This document shows positions 8,094-14,980 of a stretch of 50,306 nt of DNA, one piece after another. How positions within the stretch are numbered: the stretch's first letter is position 1; the number at the start of each line of letters is the position of its first letter. The notes beneath the pieces are model-generated. The model did not search any database, had not been told where the DNA came from, and worked only from the letters and a program-made list of their open reading frames with translations. The stretch is from JBBPYR01 sp038199755 (lineage in GTDB: Bacteria; Chloroflexota; Ktedonobacteria; Ktedonobacterales; Ktedonobacteraceae), in the NCBI GenBank assembly GCA_038199755.1, contig JBBPYR010000142.1, positions 1 through 50,306 on the forward strand, read 5' to 3'. A program made the position numbers and the translations under genes.

Positions 8094-9075
8094 TGCGTGC
8101 GATGACTTCCTTTCGTATGCGGCCACGAGATGTTTTGAGCACTCGTGCCCCTTTCTGATCAGCACGTAAAATCATGCCAGTCCCCTGCACACCGGCGGCA
8201 AGAGCCGTCTTTTGCATCGCCTGCAAGACTTCTTGAAAGCGTGAACTGGTAAGTGCGATCAGAGAAGACCCGCCACCAGAAAGGCTAGCCCCGTGAGCAC
8301 CAGCGGTAACTGCTGCCTCAATAATATCGGGCATCGCAGGAAACAACGCTTGTCGGTATGGCTGATGCAGCCGATCTTGCATTGCTTCACCAATCAATTC
8401 ATAGTGCCCTGTTTGCAGAGCGGTAAGCAATAAAGCGACACGTCCGGTATTAAAGGTAACATCGGCTTTCGGATAACTTGCTGGCAATAGTTTACGTCCC
8501 GCAACCGTATCCATAGGAAACGAGGGGGTGAAGATAACAGCTTTGATTTCATCGGGAAACTGTGTGCGAATAGCATGATTCGTACCATTCATATTAGTTG
8601 TCGCGACCAACCCACCCAATAAAGCGGGAGCAACATTGTCAGGATGATTGCCCGCCTCGGCCTCTACCGCCATTCCTAGCAAATCTTCTTTAGGAACAGC
8701 CAGACCTTGTGGCCGCAACCATTCATTGGCGGCAACCAATCCCCCCACAACCGCGGTGGCACTGCTGCCCAAACCACAGCCGGGTGGAATAGCAATGGTC
8801 ATGCGAATACGGATAGCGGGAACCTCCACATGATTACGCTCAAAAAGCATAACAAAAGACCGAAAAAACAAATTGTCCGGCCCGATTGAAAGTTCCGCTC
8901 CCAATTTCCCCTCAACCTCAATAGAGGGTTGCTGAGGGTTTCCGCCTCGACACTCCTCTACCTCAAAGCGATTATACAATTGTAAAGCCAGCCCCAGACT
9001 ATCAAAGCCTGGGCCTAAGTTAGCCGATGTGGCTGGCGTTAAGACGGTGACTGAAGCAGGTAATACCAGTGCCAT
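8038..9075 (-). CDS. thrB: Homoserine kinase
   Basis: A GHMP-family kinase that phosphorylates L-homoserine with ATP, the step before threonine synthase. The N-terminal LTPATSANLGPGFDSLGLAL and the ATP-binding PPGCGLGSSATAVVGG motif are diagnostic, as is the later SLSGGGSSLIAL. Length 345 residues, slightly longer than the usual 300-320 because of a basic C-terminal tail (SRGRIRKEVIAR) lying in the overlap with thrC. ATG 9075 has an AGG-type ribosome site about 9 nt upstream. It is the first gene of the thrB-thrC-glycosyltransferase cluster and is separated from leuA by the hairpin-rich repeat at 9201-9321. Confidence 0.93.
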   Translation of the reverse strand: MALVLPASVTVLTPATSANLGPGFDSLGLALQLYNRFEVEECRGGNPQQPSIEVEGKLGAELSIGPDNLFFRSFVMLFERNHVEVPAIRIRMTIAIPPGCGLGSSATAVVGGLVAANEWLRPQGLAVPKEDLLGMAVEAEAGNHPDNVAPALLGGLVATTNMNGTNHAIRTQFPDEIKAVIFTPSFPMDTVAGRKLLPASYPKADVTFNTGRVALLLTALQTGHYELIGEAMQDRLHQPYRQALFPAMPDIIEAAVTAGAHGASLSGGGSSLIALTSSRFQEVLQAMQKTALAAGVQGTGMILRADQKGARVLKTSRGRIRKEVIARNVDQFYWSPDRPGVERGA

Positions 9076-9200
9076 CGGCGGCTACCTGCCTTTCTGATGA
9101 CGCATGCATGATTCGTCCTTTCGTAAGTATGACTATTCTAACATGTTTTTGCTGAAGAGCAACAGCTAAAGTACCATTGTAGTAGGGTCATTTAAAAGTC

Positions 9201-9321
9201 GAGGGACTGCATCCCTCAGATACTGTTTTTCGCTTGCTGCCTGCGGCAGCAAGCGAAAAACAGAGAAAAGGAGTTTTGTGGGGACACCCCACACCCCGTC
9301 AAGGGGCTGGCCGCCCCTTGA
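9201..9321. repeat. Hairpin-rich intergenic repeat element between leuA and thrB
   Basis: Four hairpins stand in a row in 121 nt: GAGGGA/TCCCTC (9201-9217); a perfect 19-bp stem with a 3-nt loop (9223-9263, arms beginning CTGTTTTTCGCTTGC); GTGGGG/CCCCAC (9279-9293); and TCAAGGGGC/GCCCCTTGA (9299-9321). The G/C-run composition differs from neighbouring intergenic DNA and no gene is encoded. It has the look of a dispersed, REP-like palindromic element of the chromosome rather than a simple terminator, although the 19-bp hairpin could also attenuate readthrough from leuA into thrB. Confidence 0.65.
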
Positions 9322-9358
9322 AACCCCGCTTTTGGGAAATTGTAAATGGTGCCCACGA

Positions 9359-10537
9359 TTAGACGGCGGCGGGCGTCTCCATGCTGCTCTCCACGATATA
9401 GAGCAAATCGGCATCGGTGATGTGCTTTTTGCTATCGGCCAAGGCGACAAAACGCGCATAGGCAATTTTGAGCATATCGGCATCCAGTCTGTAACCAAGT
9501 TGACGCAAACGAGCATCCAGCCCGTGACGGCCAGAATGCTTGCCTAGCACCAAGCGCGTCTCGCCCCAGCCCACAGATTGCGGCGTCATAATCTCGTAGG
9601 TCAAGGGATTTTTGAGCATGCCATCTTGGTGAATGCCCGCTTCATGCGAAAACGCGTTTGCCCCCACAATAGCCTTATTTGGTTGCACGGCAATGCTTGT
9701 CAGGCGACTCACCAATTGACTGGCCGCGAGAAACTCTTTGGCGTCAATGTGAGTATGTACATCACCGAATACATCCGGGCGTGTGCGCAGCGCCATCACC
9801 ACCTCTTCCAGGGCCGTGTTGCCTGCACGTTCACCAATGCCATTGATCGTGACCTCCACCTGACGTGCGCCCGCCTTGATTGCCGCCAAGGTATTCGCGG
9901 TCGCCATACCTAGATCATCATGACAATGAGCACTCATGGTTACTCGCTCCATCCCCGGCACGCGCTCGCGCAACTCGCGGAACAGGGCCTCGTACTCATG
10001 TGGCAATGTGTAACCAACGGTGTCGGGAATATTGATAGTGGTAGCCCCACATTGAATCGCGGTTTCAAGCACACGACAGAGGAAATCATGATCGCTACGC
10101 GTGGCATCCTCGGCAGAGAATTCAACCGTTGGGCAGAGATTACGTGCATATGTCACCATAGCATACACCTGCTGAAGTGCCTCGTCGGGGCTGATGCGAA
10201 GCTTATGAGCCAGGTGAATGCCAGAGGTGGCAATAAACACGTGAATGACTGGACGTTCTGCCTCACGAACAGCTTCCCAGACGGCGTCAATATCGCTTTT
10301 CGAGGCGCGGGCAAGGCCAGCAATGGCCGCGCCTCTCGTACGACGTGCAATCTCTTTAACAGAAGCAAGGTCGCCGGGAGACGCGGCAGGAAAACCAGCC
10401 TCGATGATATCGACGTGAAGGCGCACAAGCTGTTCGGCAACCTGTAACTTTTCCTCAAGTGTCATCGTTGCGCCTGGTGACTGCTCACCATCACGCAATG
10501 TCGTGTCAAAAATTTTTACTACCGCGGGGTCTCCCAT
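9359..10537 (-). CDS. leuA: 2-isopropylmalate synthase without the C-terminal regulatory domain
   Basis: First committed step of leucine synthesis: acetyl-CoA plus 2-oxoisovalerate. The catalytic barrel is complete: DTTLRDGEQSPGATMT, the metal-binding SAHCHDDLGMATAN, NGIGERAGNTALEE and HEAGIHQDGMLKNP. The protein stops at residue 392, just after KHITDADL, where LeuA enzymes of about 510-560 residues continue into the leucine-binding allosteric domain. It may thus be feedback-insensitive, or a related citramalate/homocitrate-type enzyme; the sequence favours LeuA. The hairpin repeat begins 38 nt past the stop. ATG 10537 has AGGAGGAG 9 nt upstream and replaces a longer frame from 10567. It is the last gene of the ilvBNC-leuA series. 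Confidence 0.88.
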   Translation of the reverse strand: MGDPAVVKIFDTTLRDGEQSPGATMTLEEKLQVAEQLVRLHVDIIEAGFPAASPGDLASVKEIARRTRGAAIAGLARASKSDIDAVWEAVREAERPVIHVFIATSGIHLAHKLRISPDEALQQVYAMVTYARNLCPTVEFSAEDATRSDHDFLCRVLETAIQCGATTINIPDTVGYTLPHEYEALFRELRERVPGMERVTMSAHCHDDLGMATANTLAAIKAGARQVEVTINGIGERAGNTALEEVVMALRTRPDVFGDVHTHIDAKEFLAASQLVSRLTSIAVQPNKAIVGANAFSHEAGIHQDGMLKNPLTYEIMTPQSVGWGETRLVLGKHSGRHGLDARLRQLGYRLDADMLKIAYARFVALADSKKHITDADLLYIVESSMETPAAV

Positions 10538-10598
10538 GATGTTCTTCTCCTCCTGAGAAATGGTCAATGTGCTACAGAAAAATCAGAACTGAGGCGAA

Positions 10599-11657
10599 TT
10601 ACTTCGTTGTCTCAGCCTTTGTATCCGTTTTTACACTTGCATCTGTTCCGGCTGCCGTGGTCGTGACCGGATTTAGCCATGGCATCATAGCACGTAGGTC
10701 ACGCCCAACCTGCTCAATCTGATGCTCGGCATTCATGCGGCGCATCGCCTGGAAGCCTGGACGACCAGCTTGATTCTCCAATATCCAACGCGAGGCAAAT
10801 GTGCCATTCTGAATTTCTAGCAAAATCTTGCGCATCTCGGCGCGAGTATGATCATCAATCACGCGTGGACCAGAGACATAATCGCCATATTCGGCGGTAT
10901 CGCTGACGGAATAGCGCATGTAATTCATGCCACCCTGATACATCAGGTCTACAATGAGCTTCATTTCGTGCATACACTCAAAATAGGCTACCTCTGGCTG
11001 ATAACCGGCATTCACGAGCGTTTCGAAGCCAGATTGGATCAGCGCGGTGACGCCGCCACACAATACTGCTTGCTCACCAAAGAGATCAGTCTCGGTCTCT
11101 TCCTTAATGGTGGTTTGCAGCACACCCGCACGGGTGCTGCCAAGCGCACGTGCATAGGCCAGCGTTAATGCTTCAGCATTGCCCGTGGCATCCTGATGAA
11201 CGGCCCATAGCGAGGGCACACCAACACCCTCTACATAGAGCCGGCGCAGCATATGACCAGGGCTCTTAGGGGCGACCATCGCCACATCAATATTTGCAGG
11301 CGGCACGATCTGCGAAAAGTGCAAGCTAAAACCGTGCGCGGTCATCAACATCTTCCCAGCAGCAAGACCAGGGCGAATATCATGCTCGAACACGTGATGA
11401 TGGTGTTGATCGGGAATAAGGATCATAATCACGTCTGCCTGTTCAGTAGCGTCCGCTGGTGTCATCACACGAAGGCCATTCGCCTCTGCCTTTTCGCGGC
11501 TCTTGCTCGTTTTGGGCAAACCCACTACCACATTGCAGCCACTATCGCGCAGATTCAGGGCATGTGCATGTCCCTGGCTACCATAACCGATGATGGCGAT
11601 GCGTTTTTGTTGGATGAGTTCAATGTTGGCATCGGCATCGTAATAAACATGTGCCAT
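10599..11657 (-). CDS. ilvC: Ketol-acid reductoisomerase, class I
   Basis: An NADPH-dependent enzyme converting acetolactate (or acetohydroxybutyrate) to dihydroxy acids in valine, leucine and isoleucine synthesis. The Rossmann motif is GYGSQGHAHALNLRDSG, followed by VAPKSPGHMLRR and the knotted C-terminal domain (EQAVLCGG, YFECMHEMKLIVDLMYQGG, VSDTAEYGD). At 352 residues it is a short, class I enzyme. The last 25 residues are a Thr/Ala/Lys-rich tail without known role. ATG 11657 follows AAGGAG by 7 nt; the longer frame to 11687 is not needed. It lies 39 nt after ilvN and 61 nt before leuA, in one transcription unit. Confidence 0.96.
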   Translation of the reverse strand: MAHVYYDADANIELIQQKRIAIIGYGSQGHAHALNLRDSGCNVVVGLPKTSKSREKAEANGLRVMTPADATEQADVIMILIPDQHHHHVFEHDIRPGLAAGKMLMTAHGFSLHFSQIVPPANIDVAMVAPKSPGHMLRRLYVEGVGVPSLWAVHQDATGNAEALTLAYARALGSTRAGVLQTTIKEETETDLFGEQAVLCGGVTALIQSGFETLVNAGYQPEVAYFECMHEMKLIVDLMYQGGMNYMRYSVSDTAEYGDYVSGPRVIDDHTRAEMRKILLEIQNGTFASRWILENQAGRPGFQAMRRMNAEHQIEQVGRDLRAMMPWLNPVTTTAAGTDASVKTDTKAETTK

Positions 11658-11696
11658 ACTATTCTCCTTCTTTATACGTCCAGACATAGAAAGCTC

Positions 11697-12245
11697 TTAT
11701 GTGTTGGCCTCACCACGCGCTATCGCGACACGGCCAGAACGTGCGACATCACGCACACCATAGTGGTGCATGTGCTTGATGAACGCTTCAACCTGCTCTA
11801 CACTTCCCGCAACCTCAAAAGTGATGGCATCCGATGTGATATCTACCGTGTATGCCCCAAAACGACGACCATAGTCTATGATCTCGTTGAGGTTAGCAAC
11901 GGTAGTGTTCACCTGGACCAAGGCTAGTTCGCGTACCACCGCTTGCTGCACTGGTACGTGGATAGCATGCTGCACATCTACAATCTTGCGGATTTGCTCC
12001 GTGAGATGATCTATTCCCACCTCCGAGTCTGTCACCATCACACTGATACGCATAGTAGTGGGTACCTCTGCACGCCCCATGACGAATGTTTGCATGTTGG
12101 CGCGCCGACGACGCAGCGCATTCACGATACGATCAATCGCGCCGGGGTGGTCAAGTACGGTGATAATCAGGGTGTAAACCTGTTCTGCCTCTTTGGGAAT
12201 ATCGGATTGGCCTGAACGTGCCACAGACATCGCATAATTTGTCAT
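11697..12245 (-). CDS. ilvN: Acetolactate synthase small (regulatory) subunit
   Basis: A 182-residue regulatory subunit with an N-terminal ACT domain (YTLIITVLDHPGAIDRIVNALRRR) and the conserved ALVQVNTT segment opening the second ACT-like domain. In the family it binds valine and stabilises and inhibits the IlvB catalytic subunit. ATG 12245 is 2 nt after the ilvB stop, and its ribosome site (GGAGAG) lies within the end of ilvB, indicating translational coupling. The N-terminal 20 residues before the ACT strand are a little longer than usual. Confidence 0.93.
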   Translation of the reverse strand: MTNYAMSVARSGQSDIPKEAEQVYTLIITVLDHPGAIDRIVNALRRRRANMQTFVMGRAEVPTTMRISVMVTDSEVGIDHLTEQIRKIVDVQHAIHVPVQQAVVRELALVQVNTTVANLNEIIDYGRRFGAYTVDITSDAITFEVAGSVEQVEAFIKHMHHYGVRDVARSGRVAIARGEANT

Positions 12246-12247
12246 GC

Positions 12248-14023
12248 CTAACGACTCTCCTCTGCCTTCTCTTCAATCATGTTGGTAATCGCTGATCCTG
12301 GAGCAACCATCGGATAGACATTAGCTTCGGCCTCGATCACAAAGTCAATGATAACGGTCCCCTCGGTCTCCATTGCTTCTTTGATGGCGGCATCAACATC
12401 CTCACGTCGGGTGACGCGGATACCCTTCATGCCATATGCGGCTGCCAGCAGTACATAATCAGGGCCAGTCATCGGTGTCTCAGAATAGTTGCGGGAGTGG
12501 AAGAACTGTTGCCACTGGCGCACCATACCGAGATAGCCATTGTTCATGATCGCTACCTTGACCGTGATCCCCTCCTGGCGCAGTGTTGCCAGTTCTTGAA
12601 TATTCATCTGGATGCCACCATCACCAGCAACGGCCCACACGGGCACATCAGGCATACCCATTTTGACGCCCATCGCGGCTGGTAGGGCAAAGCCCATCGT
12701 GCCAAGGCCACCAGAGGTGATATGGCTATTCGGGCGCGTCCAGGTATAATGGCGTGCCGTCCACATCTGATTCTGGCCCACATCACTGACAACGATGGCC
12801 TGACCATCGGTCGCCTTACGAATGCCTTCCAGAATGCCAATCGGATCAGGGCAGCTATCCTGACGGCTGATGTATTTCTGTCGCTCGTTCTCTTGCTCTT
12901 CCCATGAGCGGATTTCCTTGAGCCATGAGCTTTTGTCATCGGGTGCGACCGCTTGTGTCAGAGCAGCCAGGGCGGTTTTTGCGTCCGCGACTATCGGCAC
13001 AGCAGCAACTTTCACCTTGTGCATTTCAGACGCGTCAATGTCAATATGAATGAAGCGTGCGTGTGGTGCAAATTCACTTACCTTGCCCGTGACGCGGTCA
13101 TCGAAGCGCAAGCCAACCCCAATGATCAGGTCCGAATTTCCAATGGCATGATTGACATGGGCGGGTCCATGCATTCCTGGCATACCAATATTGAGTGGGT
13201 GCGTATCCGATAGGACACTCAGGCCAAGCAGGGTGGTGGAAACAGGAATGTTGGTCTTTTCCGCGAAGGCACGCAGTTCATCATAGGCCTGCGCGAGAAT
13301 AACACCGTGTCCAGCCATGATGAGTGGACGCTGTGCTTGCGCGATCAGGTGTGTTGCCTGTGAAAGTAGGTAGGCGGGTATCTCTTCCACCTGCATCTGC
13401 TCTGCTTTGGTGGTTGCCGCAGGAGTGGCGGCAGGACGATACATGGTTTTTGCCTGCAATACATTCTTGGGCACATCGATGAGCACAGGGCCAGGGCGAC
13501 CGCTATGTGCTATCTTGAACGCTTCATGGACAGCGTCCGCAATTTCATCAACATGTTGAATAAGGAAGCTATGTTTGGTAATTGGTTGTGTCACACCCAA
13601 CACATCGGTCTCCTGGAACGCATCACGCCCCAGGAAAGCCTGCGCCACCTGCCCCGTGATTGCAACGATTGGAGTCGAGTCCATATAGGATGTGGCAAGG
13701 CCGGTGACGAGGTTGGTTGCCCCAGGTCCACTAGTAGCGACACAAACGCCAACCTTCCCTGTAGCACGCGCATAGCCATCGGCGGCATGGGCTGCGGCCT
13801 GCTCATGGCGCACCAAGACGTGATGGAGAGAGGCATACTCTGTCAATGCATCATAGAAAGGCATAATGGCACCACCGGGGTAGCCGAAGAGAAATTCGAC
13901 GCCTTCACGTTCCAAGGCTTCACAAAGAATTTGACTACCAGTTAATTCTCTTATTGCTTCTTTTTGTGGATTGGCTGCGTTGTTCTGATGTGCTTGCTGA
14001 ATAAATTTTGCTGCGATGGCCAT
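12248..14023 (-). CDS. ilvB: Acetolactate synthase large (catalytic) subunit
   Basis: A ThDP- and FAD-dependent enzyme condensing pyruvate with pyruvate or 2-oxobutyrate, the first common step of branched-chain amino acid synthesis. Motifs: FGYPGGAIMPFYDAL, HEQAAAHAADGYARATG with the ThDP-activating Glu, and the ThDP/Mg site GDGGIQMNIQELAT...MNN. Length 591 residues from ATG 14023, which has GGAGG 4 nt upstream; the longer frame to 14047 would start inside the leader. It is first in ilvB-ilvN-ilvC-leuA. An intrinsic terminator sits about 30 nt before the ribosome site, so expression probably depends on readthrough controlled by the upstream leader. Confidence 0.96.
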   Translation of the reverse strand: MAIAAKFIQQAHQNNAANPQKEAIRELTGSQILCEALEREGVEFLFGYPGGAIMPFYDALTEYASLHHVLVRHEQAAAHAADGYARATGKVGVCVATSGPGATNLVTGLATSYMDSTPIVAITGQVAQAFLGRDAFQETDVLGVTQPITKHSFLIQHVDEIADAVHEAFKIAHSGRPGPVLIDVPKNVLQAKTMYRPAATPAATTKAEQMQVEEIPAYLLSQATHLIAQAQRPLIMAGHGVILAQAYDELRAFAEKTNIPVSTTLLGLSVLSDTHPLNIGMPGMHGPAHVNHAIGNSDLIIGVGLRFDDRVTGKVSEFAPHARFIHIDIDASEMHKVKVAAVPIVADAKTALAALTQAVAPDDKSSWLKEIRSWEEQENERQKYISRQDSCPDPIGILEGIRKATDGQAIVVSDVGQNQMWTARHYTWTRPNSHITSGGLGTMGFALPAAMGVKMGMPDVPVWAVAGDGGIQMNIQELATLRQEGITVKVAIMNNGYLGMVRQWQQFFHSRNYSETPMTGPDYVLLAAAYGMKGIRVTRREDVDAAIKEAMETEGTVIIDFVIEAEANVYPMVAPGSAITNMIEEKAEESR

Positions 14024-14050
14024 AATTCCTCCAGAGTTAAAAATCACGAT

Positions 14051-14086
14051 AAAAAAACGAGGACTCCCAGACTGGGAGGTCCTCGT
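14051..14086 (-). terminator. Intrinsic terminator in the ilvB leader (attenuator)
   Basis: On the minus strand a 14-bp G/C-rich stem (arms at 14057-14070 and 14072-14086, one bulged base) is followed directly by seven T (14051-14057). It lies between the leader frame at 14127-14462 and ilvB, facing the operon. A competing hairpin is possible: GGT(AT)CCT (minus strand, 14095-14088) can pair with AGGACC (14083-14078), which would consume the 5' arm of the terminator. The terminator is seen directly; the switch is inferred. Confidence 0.85.
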
Positions 14087-14126
14087 TAGGATACCTTCGT
14101 TGGATTGGGTTGCGCCGTTGCCCCCG

Positions 14127-14462
14127 TTATTCTCCCTGTGTCATGTTTGTGGCTAGCTCTCTGTTTAGCCCTACCAGACGCTCAAGCCTAACAAGTCTGG
14201 TAAGGCCGATAAGGATGAGGCTAATAAGTACCACAAGACCCACAAGGAGAAGGAGGCCAAGAAGAATGCCCACTACAAATAAAGAAACCGACGTTGTGAC
14301 GCCGGTTCGGAGAAGAGTGGTGCATGCTGCTGTAGCTGATGTAGCGGCTGCCATGCCCATATACATTGCGGGCATAGACATTGGACGACAAGGCATGGAG
14401 ACAGCACGGCTCTGTTCAGCAAACATCGCTGACTCTTGAGTTGTACTGTACGAATTAAACAT
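14127..14462 (-). CDS. Putative ilv leader peptide, rich in Leu/Val/Ile
   Basis: A 111-codon frame with GGAG 7 nt before ATG 14462. It has three compositional zones: Met/Pro-rich residues 23-37 (MPCRPMSMPAMYMGM), Ala/Thr/Ser-rich 38-57, then residues 61-87, in which 21 of 27 are Leu (12), Val (5) or Ile (4), for example ILLGLLLLVGLVVLISLILI. After that come a basic stretch (TRLVRLERL) and TAA. A strong intrinsic terminator follows 40 nt later, before ilvB. The arrangement matches ribosome-mediated attenuation of ilv operons, such as the E. coli ilvGMEDA leader, which also holds LLR followed by V/I/L runs. It is far longer than known leaders. The alternative is a genuine small single-span membrane protein; both could be true. 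Confidence 0.6.
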   Translation of the reverse strand: MFNSYSTTQESAMFAEQSRAVSMPCRPMSMPAMYMGMAAATSATAACTTLLRTGVTTSVSLFVVGILLGLLLLVGLVVLISLILIGLTRLVRLERLVGLNRELATNMTQGE

Positions 14463-14574
14463 ATGCCTACTCCAAATTGCTACTTCTTACATATTTTTGC
14501 TTGAACACGCGATTGCAGATGCTTCGACAGCAACCTCGCTGGAGCGTTCCGCTTCGTGTTTCTTATTGTTTTTG

Positions 14575-14604
14575 AGCATACACTAGTTGAGGAACGTTTG
14601 TCAA
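14575..14604 (-). promoter_or_regulatory. Promoter of the ilv leader and operon
   Basis: On the minus strand TTGACA (14604-14599) is separated by 18 nt from TATGCT (14580-14575). Transcription would start near 14568, giving about 105 nt before the leader ATG and about 545 nt before ilvB, an unusually long untranslated or leader region. Confidence 0.6.
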
Positions 14605-14673
14605 CCCCATTTAGAGCCAATCGGGGATGTTGGAGAAAGCGTACACGCTCTTTGCGGGGGATATGTATACTCC

Positions 14674-14871
14674 CTACATACTATGCCTGGAAGACCCCTC
14701 CTCGAAAACCTCGGAGCCAAAGGTCTCTATGTGAAAGCGAATCGCGGATTCCACGTCTGCAAGCGCATCTTTATATGTATCGCCTTCACCGACAACAACC
14801 CCTTTTAATCCGAGAGGATAAGCCACATACCCATCAAGATGTTTCTCTACTATCACTTTTATTAGTCTCAT
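14674..14871 (-). CDS. HicB-family antitoxin-like protein (orphan)
   Basis: A 65-residue protein with the short HicB partial-RNase-H fold pattern: an N-terminal strand (MRLIKVIVEKHLDGYVAYPL), a G-rich turn (GVVVGEGDTYKDAL) and a helix (DVESAIRFHIETFG). In complete HicAB modules it neutralises the HicA mRNA interferase. No hicA-like frame is visible on either side, so it is an orphan or a general HicB-like protein. ATG 14871 is preceded by AAGGAGAG at good spacing; the longer frame to 14967 is not supported. It lacks an obvious C-terminal DNA-binding helix set, so autoregulation is doubtful. Confidence 0.75.
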   Translation of the reverse strand: MRLIKVIVEKHLDGYVAYPLGLKGVVVGEGDTYKDALADVESAIRFHIETFGSEVFEEGSSRHSM

Positions 14872-14980
14872 AAATCTCTCCTTACAAGTAATCACTGGCG
14901 ATTCTTTAACCTCTATAGATGAAGAGTAGCAGGCAGGAAAGTGTCTGTCAAGCATGCATCTTTGCACCGTACCGCTTCAA

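Noticed and set aside
14040..14462. T-box riboswitch in the ilvB leader
   Set aside because: The conserved antiterminator sequence of T-boxes (of the AGGGTGG type) and a specifier loop were not found; the Leu/Val/Ile-rich frame fits peptide-leader attenuation better.
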